In this document: in pieces, positions 8,796-17,996 of the stretch
Position numbering within the stretch: position 1 is the first letter of the stretch
Layout: each line of letters opens with the position of its first letter
Assembly: GCA_900696645.1 (NCBI GenBank)
Contig: CAADGV010000026.1
Coordinates: 69,671-133,670, forward strand
Direction of reading: 5' to 3'
Length of the DNA: 64,000 nt
From: an uncultured Chlorobiota bacterium
GTDB taxonomy: Bacteria > Bacteroidota > Ignavibacteria > UBA10030 > UBA6906
Position numbers and translations under genes: made by a program
The notes under the pieces: model-generated
The model's database searches: none
What the model was told of the DNA's origin: nothing
What the model saw: only the letters and a program-made list of their open reading frames with translations

Positions 8796-9437
8796 ATGCA
8801 GTGTAAATCGTGTGGCAGCGAGTTGTCCGGATCGCCGAAGTTCTGTCCTGTGTGCGGGACGAGCATTCTATTTGACACAGACATCTCCGGACGCAACAAA
8901 GCAACGGATAAAGTATCCGTCCGCAAAGTCGGATTATTTGTTGTTCTACCTGTAGTTGTGGCGGGTATTCTGATTTTTGCCTGGTATCTCGCCCCTTCTG
9001 TTCATGCCGTTATCAAAAATCAGCCTGTTGTCACAAATCCGGTTACTTACGATTCAAACCCCGTGCAAATGTCCACTGTATCCTTTGAAGTAGAAGGAGG
9101 TGACCTTGTGTTCTCACTTCCTCAACTCATTCAACACCGGCTGATACGATTCGAGTACACGGGCGGACAGACGCCACGCACCGTCATGGCGTACGTCGCG
9201 CCGACCGGACAACTGGTAACAGCAATCAGCATGAGTGAACACTGCGGCTCGACGGAGTTCACGATCAAAGACAACAAGATTTTCTGTGCACGATGCGCGT
9301 CAAACTGGGACATGATGACGATGGAGGCGTATGCATGTTGTGCAAAGTACTTTCCCGATCCGATACCAAGTAGAGTTGTTGGAGAGAAGGTGCTTGTTTC
9401 CAAGACGATTGTTGAAAGGTGGACGGGAAGATTGTAA
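8796..9437 (+). CDS. Zinc-ribbon membrane protein with DUF2318 domain
   Basis: Starting at the ATG at 8796 puts a zinc ribbon at the N-terminus (CKSCGSELSGSPKFCPVCG), then one membrane segment (VGLFVVLPVVVAGILIFAWYL). An extracytoplasmic part follows that matches DUF2318: SEHCGSTEFTI, FCARCASNWDMMTMEAYACC and YFPDPIPSRVVG. The conserved cysteines suggest metal or haem/iron-sulfur binding; DUF2318 proteins are often found with iron or thioredoxin-linked membrane systems, but their chemistry is not settled. The frame extends upstream to 8682, but that part has low complexity and no support. It diverges from the esterase operon. Confidence 0.8.
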   Translation: MQCKSCGSELSGSPKFCPVCGTSILFDTDISGRNKATDKVSVRKVGLFVVLPVVVAGILIFAWYLAPSVHAVIKNQPVVTNPVTYDSNPVQMSTVSFEVEGGDLVFSLPQLIQHRLIRFEYTGGQTPRTVMAYVAPTGQLVTAISMSEHCGSTEFTIKDNKIFCARCASNWDMMTMEAYACCAKYFPDPIPSRVVGEKVLVSKTIVERWTGRL

Positions 9438-9946
9438 TTACTGTCGGATGTTGAATAAAGAAGATGTGCTGTTCTACGAACATCGGTAAAGGGAATCGGA
9501 GAGTCTGAACCGCTTTCTCCGAACCTCTCACACTGCTGTGCCCGCTTCCTTTCTCCATGCTGCCGGCTTAAAATCTTTCGCGTGATGTGAACGCCTGTGC
9601 GAAACCGGGGCAATCATGATGATCTCTTATGCTGTCTGCTTCTCTGACAACATCATTCGGCACATTGTGCTCACAAGAGTGAGCAGCGTTTTTGTGACAT
9701 GAAGCAACTATTCCGTGCTGCGACTACGCCGCGCCATGACGACAAGTGAAATTCGTGATTTTGTGTCAGATGGGGTGGATCATCTTCGCAGTCATAGTTG
9801 TGAGTCGCAAAAATGTGTGTGTGACCGTGATTGAAGTCATTCTGGTAACTTCTTCAATTTACCATATTGATTTGGAGATGCTTCACATTTATCTTCTGAT
9901 GAGAGCATTCAATCCATCATCAACCACTAAAAGCAAGGGGGTAAAA
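9438..9946. other. 509-base intergenic stretch, no gene seen
   Basis: Apart from a terminator-like hairpin near 9668, I see no gene, repeat or operator here. The frame of the following gene stays open back to 9746, but that extension is hydrophobic noise ahead of a well-marked start. It must hold the promoter of the propeller gene at 9947; I could not pick it out with confidence. Confidence 0.5.
9668..9693 (+). terminator. Possible intrinsic terminator
   Basis: A 7-base-pair stem (TGCTCAC/GTGAGCA) with the four-base loop AAGA is followed three bases later by five T residues. It lies 230 bases after the DUF2318 gene, which is far, so the assignment is tentative. Confidence 0.4.
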
Positions 9947-11482
9947 ATGAAGAGTAACCGATTGGTCACAGGTGGGAACCTCTTGGTTATGCTTTGTTTT
10001 CTGTTTGTGCCGAGGGTGAATGCCCAGACTTGGGCTCCGCAGATAACCGGCGTTCCTTCGAATTTTTCTGCCGTGAATTTTCTGGATAACCAGGTTGGGT
10101 TTCTCAGTGGTTCATCCGGCGTCATCTTCAAGACAATTGATGCGGGTGCGAATTGGGTTTTGCAATCGTCGGGCACGGGGGCAGATCTTAATGATGGATT
10201 TTTCCTGAGTGCAACAACGGGTTGGGTAGTTGGCCAGAACGGACTTATCATGAAGACTGTCGATGGAGGGAACACGTGGAACACACAAGCCAGCGGCACA
10301 ACCGCTGCGTTGAAGTTTGTTTTTTTTAAGGACGCGCAGCATGGCTGGGCTGGCGGTGAAAACGGAACGATTGCAAGAACAACAAATGGAGGCACGATCT
10401 GGCATTTGCAACCATCTCCAACGAATGCCACTATCACGAGCGGATTCTTCCCGACTCTTCTGGAGAATTATCTTACCTGTGACAATGGTGTCATGTTGCG
10501 TTCCGTGGATGGTGGCGTAAACTGGCAACCGCAATTCATGAACTACCCTTACAATTTAAGATCGGTTTTCTTCCTCTCTTCGGCCATGGGATGGGCGGTG
10601 GGTGCGAATGGCCTTCTCAAAAAGACTCATGATGGCGGGACTGTTTGGTACATTCATGATGTCGGAACAACGCAGCAACTGAATGCAGTCTTTTTCGTCA
10701 ACGCCGATACCGGCTGGATTGCCGGAGACGGCGGGCTCATCAAGATGTCGACAAACGGAGGGCAGTCGTGGTTCACACAGGCATCGGGTACGACAAATAA
10801 TCTCCGTTCGCTGTACTTCTGCAACAGTCATCATGGTTATGCAGCAGGCGACAACAACACGATTCTGGAGTACTCGCTAATTCACGCGGTTCCCGTCCAG
10901 CTTGCGAACTTCACTGCCGCAGTAGTGGCGAATAGTACTGTCAGACTGAACTGGACGACAATAAGCGAAATCAACAACTACGGGTTTGAAGTTGAGCGTG
11001 CACCCGAAGTGCCGCAGGGCTTCGTCACGTTGCCGGGAAGTTTCATACCGGGTCACGGAACCACGAACGAGCCGCGTCATTATACGTACACGGATAATGC
11101 CGCTCCAAACGGGCGCCTGTACTACAGGTTGAAGCAAATGGATCTTGACGGCACAGTCCATTATACCGATCCGGTTTCGGTTGATGTACTGACGGGCGTG
11201 GGCGAAGGTTCGCATCCGGTCGCGTATGTTCTGAAGCAGAACTATCCCAACCCGTTCAACCCTTCAACAACTATTGAGTTCGAAATCCCGGCCTCGGGTT
11301 TTGTTACATTGAACCTGTACGATATTTTGGGTCGCGAGGTGTCATCACTGGTTGGTGAATACATGAGCGCCGGCAGATATGCGAAGAACTTCTCTGCAGC
11401 CGGACTGGCAAGCGGCGTCTATTGGTACAAGTTGACGGCCGGTAGTTTCTCAGAAACGAAGAAACTCATCCTCTCCAAATAA
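9947..11482 (+). CDS. Exported Ycf48-like propeller protein with T9SS sorting domain
   Basis: The ATG at 9947 has an AAGGGGG Shine-Dalgarno and starts a signal peptide (MKSNRLVTGGNLLVMLCFLF...). Seven repeats of about 42 residues follow, each with a GWAVGxNGxIxKTxDGGxxW core, the Ycf48/HCF136 propeller type. In plants and cyanobacteria such proteins assist photosystem assembly; here the exported context suggests a different binding role. A fibronectin-like segment (LANFTAAVVANSTVRLNWTT and on) leads to the T9SS type-A domain (LKQNYPNPFNPSTTIEF, LNLYDILGREV, ASGVYWYKLTAG). Its sorting domain lacks the heptanucleotide insert seen in the cargo operon upstream. A good terminator follows, so it is likely monocistronic. 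Confidence 0.86.
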   Translation: MKSNRLVTGGNLLVMLCFLFVPRVNAQTWAPQITGVPSNFSAVNFLDNQVGFLSGSSGVIFKTIDAGANWVLQSSGTGADLNDGFFLSATTGWVVGQNGLIMKTVDGGNTWNTQASGTTAALKFVFFKDAQHGWAGGENGTIARTTNGGTIWHLQPSPTNATITSGFFPTLLENYLTCDNGVMLRSVDGGVNWQPQFMNYPYNLRSVFFLSSAMGWAVGANGLLKKTHDGGTVWYIHDVGTTQQLNAVFFVNADTGWIAGDGGLIKMSTNGGQSWFTQASGTTNNLRSLYFCNSHHGYAAGDNNTILEYSLIHAVPVQLANFTAAVVANSTVRLNWTTISEINNYGFEVERAPEVPQGFVTLPGSFIPGHGTTNEPRHYTYTDNAAPNGRLYYRLKQMDLDGTVHYTDPVSVDVLTGVGEGSHPVAYVLKQNYPNPFNPSTTIEFEIPASGFVTLNLYDILGREVSSLVGEYMSAGRYAKNFSAAGLASGVYWYKLTAGSFSETKKLILSK

Positions 11483-11511
11483 GTAGTACCGCGTAAAGGG
11501 AAGTCTTTAGA

Positions 11512-11538
11512 AGGCGGGCAGCAAATGCCCGCCTTTTT
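11512..11538 (+). terminator. Intrinsic terminator after propeller gene
   Basis: A perfect 9-base-pair GC-rich stem (AGGCGGGCA/TGCCCGCCT) with loop GCAAA runs into a T tract, 30 bases after the stop codon at 11482. Confidence 0.88.
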
Positions 11539-11618
11539 ATTTGATTCACAGCGGTTTTTTCTCTACACTCTTGCAGAGTTTGTGACATGAAGTTCTTTGA
11601 CTTTAAGAGGTGAGACGT

Positions 11619-13397
11619 ATGATCCTTCGATGTGATATCGTCATCAAAGTCCTTTCCTCGATACTTATTGCGTACGTTGCTCAGGCCGCTCCAGGCGTCC
11701 TAAGTGTCTCGCCTTCGTCACAATCACTCACAGCAGCCCGCAATTCTCCCGTCACCATTTCGTTTAATGTTCCGCTCGACCCGACAAGCGTGAATGCCTC
11801 AACAGTGAGCCTGTTTGGACGATGGACAGGCGTTGTAACAGGTTCTCTCACTCTCGAAGAAAATAATACCCGCATTCGCTTCATACCCTCGACACTTTTT
11901 GCCGCCGGCGATATGATATTGGTAACCGTTTCCAAGGGAATCAGAGATCAATCGGGCAGCAATATGGTGAACGGTTATTCATGGCAGTTCTGGATCCAAA
12001 CGTTGCCCGGCAATATCAATCTCACCGAAATCGGAAGGGTGAACATCCGTCGTCCGGGCGAAGGCCGTATTCAGGCCTACGGCGCCCACGGTTGTGATTT
12101 GAACAAGGACGGGTTTTCGGATTTCTTCGTTCCCAATGAAATCACAAATGATTGCCGCGTGTTTCTCAACAACGGACAGGGCGGCTATTCTTCTTTTGCC
12201 GTTCATCCAATACCAAGCGGTTCAAGGCCCAGCACGAATGATTGCGCCGACTTCAATATGGATGGCAACCCCGACGTGGCAGTAGGGAATTCAACCGGAG
12301 ACAGCGTTACGATTTTCCTTGGTGATGGACTTGGTGGATTTCTTTCGGTAAGAAACTATCGCGCAGCGGGCGGGATACGCGGACTCTCCGTCGGCGACCT
12401 GAACGGAGACGGGTATGCCGATATTGTGACAGCAAACCGATCAGGAAACAACATCGCCGTTCTGCTTAATAACGGCGACGGAACGTTTGCTCCGAGGGCA
12501 TTGATCGAAGCGAACGGCAGCGCCGAAACGGCTTGTGCATTGGCAGATGCAAATGGCGACGGGATTCTCGACCTCTTCGTCGGTGCGTATGCGAGCAGCG
12601 AGATTATTCTCCTGCTCGGAAACGGCACCGGCGGATTTACGTTCTCAAGCAAAGTAGCGGCAGGCGGCAACGGCCCGTGGATGATTGCTGTTGGCGATAT
12701 GAATGGAGACGGAAAGGTGGATGTTGTTTCGGCCAACTCGTCATCCAACAATTGTTCGATTGTTGTTGGGGATGGATTGGGAGGGCTTTCGGCGGCGGTT
12801 GCTTACACAACGGGAGGATTTCCGATTGCCATTGATGTGGGAGATATTGACGGAGACGGTGATTTGGATTTGGTGACAAGCAACTACTCAGGGCGAAACT
12901 GGTCTGTTTTCGAGAACACAGGAAACGGAGTACTGGTAAGCAGGGGAACTCTGTCTGCCGCGATTGCGGGTTCATGTGCAACGCTTCATGACAGGGACAA
13001 CGACGGCGATCTGGATATGACAGGAATTGATGAAGAAGCCGATCTCATATTCCTTTTTGAGAATTCTCCGGCTGTCTCGGTTCATGAATCCCCGTCGCTG
13101 CCATCAGGCTTTGCGCTTCTATCCAATTATCCCAATCCATTCAATCCAGAAACAGAGATAGTCTTTAATGTACCGATTGCCGCATCGGTGAACATCGCCG
13201 TGTACGACCTTCGCGGAAGCCAGATAAAGACTCTTCTAAACGAAAGCCGGTCTGCCGGCCGGTATTCTGTTCGCTGGAACGGCAGGAGCGACTCGGGCAC
13301 CGAGGTTGCAGGCGGCATCTATCTGTGCGCAATGACGGCAAAGTCAATGGACCTTCCTGCCTTCAGCGCTGTCACGAAGTTGGTGTTAGTCAGGTGA
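11619..13397 (+). CDS. Exported FG-GAP/VCBS propeller protein with Ig-like and C-terminal sorting domain
   Basis: The ATG at 11619 follows GAGGTG at proper spacing. After a signal peptide comes an Ig-like Big_5 domain (about 30-130: SVSPSSQSLTAARNSPVTI and on). Seven FG-GAP/VCBS repeats then carry calcium-binding DxNxDG loops (DLNKDGFSD, DFNMDGNPD, DLNGDGYAD, DANGDGILD, DMNGDGKVD, DIDGDGDLD, DRDNDGDLD), giving an integrin-like seven-bladed propeller. The C-terminus is a variant sorting domain: it has SNYPNPFNPETEIVF, but the rest (VYDLRGSQIKTLLNE, WNGRSDSGTEVAGGIY) looks like the FlgD-type Ig fold that also serves as a T9SS signal. Such proteins usually bind surfaces or ligands; the target is unknown. 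Confidence 0.85.
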   Translation: MILRCDIVIKVLSSILIAYVAQAAPGVLSVSPSSQSLTAARNSPVTISFNVPLDPTSVNASTVSLFGRWTGVVTGSLTLEENNTRIRFIPSTLFAAGDMILVTVSKGIRDQSGSNMVNGYSWQFWIQTLPGNINLTEIGRVNIRRPGEGRIQAYGAHGCDLNKDGFSDFFVPNEITNDCRVFLNNGQGGYSSFAVHPIPSGSRPSTNDCADFNMDGNPDVAVGNSTGDSVTIFLGDGLGGFLSVRNYRAAGGIRGLSVGDLNGDGYADIVTANRSGNNIAVLLNNGDGTFAPRALIEANGSAETACALADANGDGILDLFVGAYASSEIILLLGNGTGGFTFSSKVAAGGNGPWMIAVGDMNGDGKVDVVSANSSSNNCSIVVGDGLGGLSAAVAYTTGGFPIAIDVGDIDGDGDLDLVTSNYSGRNWSVFENTGNGVLVSRGTLSAAIAGSCATLHDRDNDGDLDMTGIDEEADLIFLFENSPAVSVHESPSLPSGFALLSNYPNPFNPETEIVFNVPIAASVNIAVYDLRGSQIKTLLNESRSAGRYSVRWNGRSDSGTEVAGGIYLCAMTAKSMDLPAFSAVTKLVLVR

Positions 13398-13603
13398 GTT
13401 GTGGAAAAGGTGACCGCCTTTGTCATATTTGTTCCCCCATGTAGTAATCATTTCTCATTATTGGGAAGTTGTCTCCGGTAGCTGATGCCCGGCATTCAAC
13501 TTTACTGCCTAATTCCCCGCTTTTCCGCAGTTTAGAGCCTCGCAACTTGGCACATAACATGAACTCAACAGGGAGGAGTATTCCACCAACGCCGGAGTAG
13601 TAC

Positions 13604-15280
13604 ATGCAAATTACACGCACGATAGCGTTCCGGCTCTTTCTCATAATCGTCTCGGCTCAGACAATCGTGCTGGGGGTGCTGACGTACGCCGTGGTCAGCA
13701 TTCAGCATTCGCAGTTGATGGAGCATGTTGAGCTCAGCGCGCAACGGGTAAGCGACATCATTGCGCGTTCAACGCGCCACAGCATGTTGCTGAACAGAAA
13801 AGAAGATGTTCAACATATTGTCTCGGCTGTGGGCGGCGAGCCGGGAATCGAGGGAATCCGGATCTACAACAAAGCAGGTGAAGTGATCTTTGCCACAACG
13901 CTTCCGGATATCCATACCGTCGTTGACTTGAATGCGGAAGCGTGTGTCAGTTGCCATCCGAACCAGCAGTTGCAGACCCCGCATCCGCCGCAAGAAAAAC
14001 TCTCACGTCTCTTCACCAATCCCAACGGACAACGGGTACTCGGATTTATCACGCCGATAAGTAACGAGAAACAATGCTCGGAGGCCGATTGTCATGCTCA
14101 TCCTGCGAACAAAACCATTCTCGGTGTATTGGATGTAAAGATGTCGCTAGTACAGGTGGACCAGAGGCTTGAGGCAAACAAGAAAAACTTTCTCTTGCTT
14201 AGTCTGGGAGCAACGTTGATTGTGGCCCTTGCCTCCGGAGGTTTCATCTGGCTCGTTATCAAGCGACCCGTACAGAAGCTTGTTAACGGTATGCAGATGG
14301 TATCATCGGGTAACCTTGAACACCGCCTTGCTCTGCGCTCGCAGGATGAATTCGGACTGCTGGCAACGACATTCAACAAGATGTCGGAAGAACTCGAACG
14401 GGCAAGCGACGAGCTGACGTCGTGGTCGAACACGCTCGAACTAAAAGTGAAGGAAAAAACCGCCGATCTTGAAAAAGCCCACCGGCAACTGATGCGGGTG
14501 GAGAAACTTGCATCGCTCGGCAATCTCTCGTCGAGTGTCGCTCACGAATTGAATAATCCTCTTGAAGGCATTCTGACATTCTCGAAACTTCTCATCAAGA
14601 GAATCAAGAAATCGGCCCTTTCCGAAAATGAAAAGAAGAACTACTGCAATGAGTTGCAGCTCATGGCTGACGAAGCACAACGATGCGGAAATATCGTCAA
14701 GAACTTGCTCGTATTTGCCCGGCAGTCAAGCGTCTCGATACAAACAGCCCATCTGTCACACATTGTCGATCGATGCGTTCTCCTCATGTCGCATCATGCG
14801 AAGATACAGGGAGTGTCGTTGATCAAGGATGAGATGAAGGGTGATGACACTGTGGAATGCGACGCGAATCAACTTCAGCAGGCAGTGCTTGCCCTGATTG
14901 GCAATGCGGTTGAAGCAATCACGAGCGCTCATCCTGATGAGAATTCAGAAGGCAAAGTGGAAATCAGTCTCGACGGTACGCATCCCGATCAGGTTGTGAT
15001 CCGCGTGCATGACAACGGAATCGGGATGACAGATGAAGTCAAGGCACATATTTTTGAACCATTCTTCACAACAAAATCGGAAGGCAAGGGTGTGGGGCTG
15101 GGGCTTTCGATTCTCTACGGCATTATCCAGCGTCACCATGGAAATGTGGAAGTGGAATCGGAAACCGGAAAAGGATCCACCTTTACCCTGATTCTGCCGC
15201 GGAAACAACCCGCCAAGGTCCGTGAAGAACGAACAACACCAATCGGAACAACACCAATCGAAGGAGTTGGTCATGGATAA
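13604..15280 (+). CDS. Membrane sensor histidine kinase with haem-c-like cysteine motifs
   Basis: The 558-residue kinase has a first membrane helix (about 8-30), an extracytoplasmic sensor (31-195), a second helix (196-218), a HAMP segment and a coiled coil. HisKA follows with H314 in VAHELNNPL, then an ATPase domain with NAVEAI, HDNGIGM and GKGVGLGLSI. The sensor contains C114-x2-C117-H118 and C158-x4-C163-H164. The first is the standard covalent haem-c motif; the second is a rarer spacing. This suggests a redox or gas sensor carrying one or two haems. GGAG lies six bases before the ATG. The stop overlaps the next start by eight bases, so it is coupled to its NtrC-type partner. Confidence 0.9.
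   Translation: MQITRTIAFRLFLIIVSAQTIVLGVLTYAVVSIQHSQLMEHVELSAQRVSDIIARSTRHSMLLNRKEDVQHIVSAVGGEPGIEGIRIYNKAGEVIFATTLPDIHTVVDLNAEACVSCHPNQQLQTPHPPQEKLSRLFTNPNGQRVLGFITPISNEKQCSEADCHAHPANKTILGVLDVKMSLVQVDQRLEANKKNFLLLSLGATLIVALASGGFIWLVIKRPVQKLVNGMQMVSSGNLEHRLALRSQDEFGLLATTFNKMSEELERASDELTSWSNTLELKVKEKTADLEKAHRQLMRVEKLASLGNLSSSVAHELNNPLEGILTFSKLLIKRIKKSALSENEKKNYCNELQLMADEAQRCGNIVKNLLVFARQSSVSIQTAHLSHIVDRCVLLMSHHAKIQGVSLIKDEMKGDDTVECDANQLQQAVLALIGNAVEAITSAHPDENSEGKVEISLDGTHPDQVVIRVHDNGIGMTDEVKAHIFEPFFTTKSEGKGVGLGLSILYGIIQRHHGNVEVESETGKGSTFTLILPRKQPAKVREERTTPIGTTPIEGVGHG
15231..15260 (+). repeat. 15-bp perfect tandem duplication at kinase/regulator junction
   Basis: Two identical copies of GAACAACACCAATCG lie in the last codons of the kinase, giving a repeated TTPI peptide, directly before the AAGGAG that serves the regulator gene. 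The duplication keeps frame (five codons). It probably arose by slippage. Confidence 0.9.
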
Positions 15281-16619
15281 ACGTGAAACCGGAATTCTTG
15301 TTGTCGATGATGAATTGATAGTACGTGAATCGCTGACGAAATGGTTCCGCGAAGACGGATTCCGTTCCGAAGCGGCGGAAAACGCCGCCGCCGCGCTGCG
15401 CAAGCTGCAAAACAGCAACTGGGATATTGCCCTGGTTGACATCAAGATGCCCGGCATGGACGGCATTGAATTGTTGCAGCGTATGAAGGAGTTGAAGCCG
15501 GATATGTCGGTTATTATTATCACGGCGTTTGCCAGTGTTGATACGGCCGTGAAGGCTTTGAAGATAGGCGCGTATGACTACATCACCAAACCTATTGATC
15601 CGGATTATCTTGATCACCTCATCTCGAAAGCGTTGAATGAGAGAAATCTGCTTCGTGAAAACCTGAAGCTGAAGGATGTCGTCAGCGAGCTTTCCGAGCA
15701 GGATGAAATCATCGGTGAGTCGCCCGAAATGCAAAAGGTGATGGAGTTGGTGAAGACGGTTGCGCCGACTGACACCACCGTCATGATCCGCGGCGAAAGC
15801 GGAACGGGGAAGGAACTTGTGGCGCGGGCGATTCACAATCACAGCACGAGAAAGTTCTTCCCTATTGTCACGGTGAATTGCGGCGCTTTGACCGAAACGT
15901 TGCTGGAGAGTGAACTGTTCGGCCATGAAAAGGGGGCCTTCACCGGTGCGCAGTACCGGCGCAAGGGGAAAGTTGAGCTTGCAGACGGAGGAACCCTCTT
16001 TCTTGATGAGATCGGGAATATCAGCCCGAAAACGCAAATGGATTTGCTGCGTGTTATTGAAACGAAACAGTTCATGAGGGTGGGGGGAAGTGAGATCATC
16101 CGCTCGGATTTTCGCATTATTTGCGCGACCAACCGCGACCTCGAAGTGGCCGTGAAAGATGGAAGCTTCCGGGAAGATTTGTACTACCGGCTCAACGTTT
16201 TTACGATTCCCTTGCCGCCGTTGCGGGCACGGAAGGGTGATGTTGCCAAACTCGCACACTACTTCCTTGAGAAATACTCGAAGGCAATGGGCAAGCCGAA
16301 ACACGGTTTCACTGCTGATGCGATGCACGCGTTGAAAGCATACGATTGGCCGGGTAACGTTCGCGAGCTGGAGAATGCCATCGAGCGGGCGGTTGTAATT
16401 AGTGCGTGCCCCACTATCGAAAAGCATGATCTTCCCATGCAAACCCGTTCAACTCAGCAGGCGAACGGCAAACGCCTTGAGGATATTGAGAAGAAGCACA
16501 TTGAGGAAATCCTTAACGAAACCGGCTGGAATATCAGCCGCAGCGCCGGGATCCTCGATATCGACAGGGTAACCCTCTACCACAAAATTGAGAAATTCGG
16601 CCTGAAGCGGAATCAATGA
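15273..16619 (+). CDS. NtrC-family sigma-54-dependent response regulator
   Basis: The start at 15273 has AAGGAG at good spacing and overlaps the kinase stop by 8 bases. The 448-residue protein has a receiver domain (1-120; phosphoacceptor D56 in LVDIKMPG, lysine in YITKPID), a AAA+ sigma-54 activation domain (GESGTGKE Walker A, ELFGHEKGAFTGA loop, GGTLFLDEIGN Walker B), and a Fis-type helix-turn-helix at the end (NISRSAGILDIDRVTLYHKI). The intact GAFTGA loop means it should open sigma-54 promoters when phosphorylated by the adjoining kinase. The target genes are unknown. The archaemetzincin gene overlaps its stop codon. Confidence 0.94.
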   Translation: MDKRETGILVVDDELIVRESLTKWFREDGFRSEAAENAAAALRKLQNSNWDIALVDIKMPGMDGIELLQRMKELKPDMSVIIITAFASVDTAVKALKIGAYDYITKPIDPDYLDHLISKALNERNLLRENLKLKDVVSELSEQDEIIGESPEMQKVMELVKTVAPTDTTVMIRGESGTGKELVARAIHNHSTRKFFPIVTVNCGALTETLLESELFGHEKGAFTGAQYRRKGKVELADGGTLFLDEIGNISPKTQMDLLRVIETKQFMRVGGSEIIRSDFRIICATNRDLEVAVKDGSFREDLYYRLNVFTIPLPPLRARKGDVAKLAHYFLEKYSKAMGKPKHGFTADAMHALKAYDWPGNVRELENAIERAVVISACPTIEKHDLPMQTRSTQQANGKRLEDIEKKHIEEILNETGWNISRSAGILDIDRVTLYHKIEKFGLKRNQ

Positions 16620-17158
16620 GAGCAATCCATCTGCTTCCCGTCGGCGATGTGAAGCACGAGTTGATCGTTGATCTGAAGAACCGGTTGCAGATTACCTTTC
16701 ATGCCGATGCGCTGATTCTGAATTCCGGTTTCGACGCCCGGCAGTTCTATGACGAACAACGCGGGCAATACAATTCCACCTCAATAATTCGTTATTTGAA
16801 GGAAACAACCGGCGGGCACGTCGGGAAACGCAGCAAAGCGTATCTCGCAATCACCTCGCATGATTTGTTCATTCCGATTCTGACATATGTGTTCGGGGAG
16901 GCGGAATTGGCTGGCGGGGTTGCTGTCGCTTCATACTATCGCCTGCAAAATGAACTCTACGGGCTTCAACCCGACAAGCAACTTCTGATCGACCGGTTGA
17001 CCAAAGAAGCAATTCATGAACTCGGGCACGCTTTCGGACTCGTGCATTGCCAAACGCAGGAATGTGTCATGCACACATCAACGTATGTCGAAGATATTGA
17101 TTTGAAGACTGACGCCTTTTGCCGGGTATGTTCCACACTCCTCAAAAACTATCGCTGA
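16616..17158 (+). CDS. amzA: Archaemetzincin-type zinc metalloprotease (M54)
   Basis: The 180 residues show the full archaemetzincin signature: H134-E135-x2-H138-x2-G141-x2-H144 with cysteine following (HELGHAFGLVHC), then C150 with a Met-turn (CVMH, M152), and a second CxxC pair at 169-172. In this family the HExxH histidines bind the catalytic zinc and four cysteines hold a structural zinc. There is no signal peptide, so it acts in the cytoplasm. Its ATG overlaps the regulator stop as ATGA, so it is translated with the two-component system. That link is unusual; its substrate is unknown in bacteria. Confidence 0.9.
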   Translation: MRAIHLLPVGDVKHELIVDLKNRLQITFHADALILNSGFDARQFYDEQRGQYNSTSIIRYLKETTGGHVGKRSKAYLAITSHDLFIPILTYVFGEAELAGGVAVASYYRLQNELYGLQPDKQLLIDRLTKEAIHELGHAFGLVHCQTQECVMHTSTYVEDIDLKTDAFCRVCSTLLKNYR

Positions 17159-17185
17159 AGGAGTCCCGGCAAAGTTGAACCATCC

Positions 17186-17890
17186 CTAACTTCTTCCGTA
17201 GAATTCCTCTCCTTCAACATTTTCACCGCGAGTCGCAACAGTTGACGCGGCCAACTCTTGATTCGATTGTGCCAGATTGGAGATCTTCGCAATCACATCA
17301 GTTGGTTCGTGCGGTACGCCGTCGACACCCGTCATGGACTCGTGTACGATCTTCTGTGCCTGATAGGCTTTGATATCGTTGATGGTCTTGTGAACACGTT
17401 GAAGGGACGAGTCAATTCGATCGAGCCAACCGGTGGTGTCCGGATCGTTCTCGTACTTGCGGTAGAGGGTTTGAGAACTGACCGAAATGATTGCAAGGGG
17501 ATTGTTGATGTTGTCTTGCAACAACGAAGTGATTTCGTCGAGAACCTGCAATTTCGTCCGCTGGCGGTCGAATTCAAGCTGGACCTTCTGCCGGTATTCT
17601 TCCTGCTCGCGGACTTGCTTCCGGTATTTCTGTAATTGGATGACGACAACTGCCGTGATCCACAGGAGAATCATCGAATCGAATTGCAGCACGAAATCGA
17701 AAAACCCCGTCGTCGATTCTCTGCTCCGCAAGAAATTGTATGAACTGAGCAGAAAGTAGAGATAGATGACAACTCCGGAAACGATAATCGAGTACTTGTC
17801 GATGAAGACAAGAAATCTCGTGTGAGCGCTTGCCATGTGTGATTCATATTTCCCCCCCTTTTTGAATTGCGCCAACAGCTCCTTGATCAT
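17186..17890 (-). CDS. Two-helix membrane protein with pseudo-histidine-kinase dimerisation domain
   Basis: The ATG at 17890 is preferred for its GAGG Shine-Dalgarno; another ATG at 17836 matches the paralogue's length better. The 234 residues hold two membrane helices (about 34-50 and 68-86), a coiled coil (88-118) and a HisKA-like hairpin (115-180). The hairpin reads QDNINNPLAII where kinases have HELNNPL, so the phosphoacceptor histidine is D126. No ATPase domain follows, only a polar tail. It therefore cannot act as a kinase and may be a dimerising scaffold or dominant partner. A paralogue lies at 22763-23299. The gene is transcribed alone, converging on the archaemetzincin. Confidence 0.75.
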   Translation of the reverse strand: MIKELLAQFKKGGKYESHMASAHTRFLVFIDKYSIIVSGVVIYLYFLLSSYNFLRSRESTTGFFDFVLQFDSMILLWITAVVVIQLQKYRKQVREQEEYRQKVQLEFDRQRTKLQVLDEITSLLQDNINNPLAIISVSSQTLYRKYENDPDTTGWLDRIDSSLQRVHKTINDIKAYQAQKIVHESMTGVDGVPHEPTDVIAKISNLAQSNQELAASTVATRGENVEGEEFYGRS

Positions 17891-17996
17891 GGAATGCCTC
17901 ATTAATGTAACACGTTGTCGATGCTGCAAATATAGCAATGGTGAGAAGAAGAAACAACGATTGCGGCGTGAATCTCGAACAGGGAATGTGAAAGGG

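Noticed and set aside
9746-9946. N-terminal extension of the Ycf48-like T9SS protein
   Set aside because: The signal peptide and ribosome site at 9947 are clear, and the upstream part has no such features.
12356-12751. 131-codon frame on the minus strand
   Set aside because: It is the mirror of the FG-GAP repeats, which give regular codons on both strands.
13545-13570. Sigma-54 promoter before the kinase operon
   Set aside because: A TGGCAC is present but the -12 element is not at the right distance.
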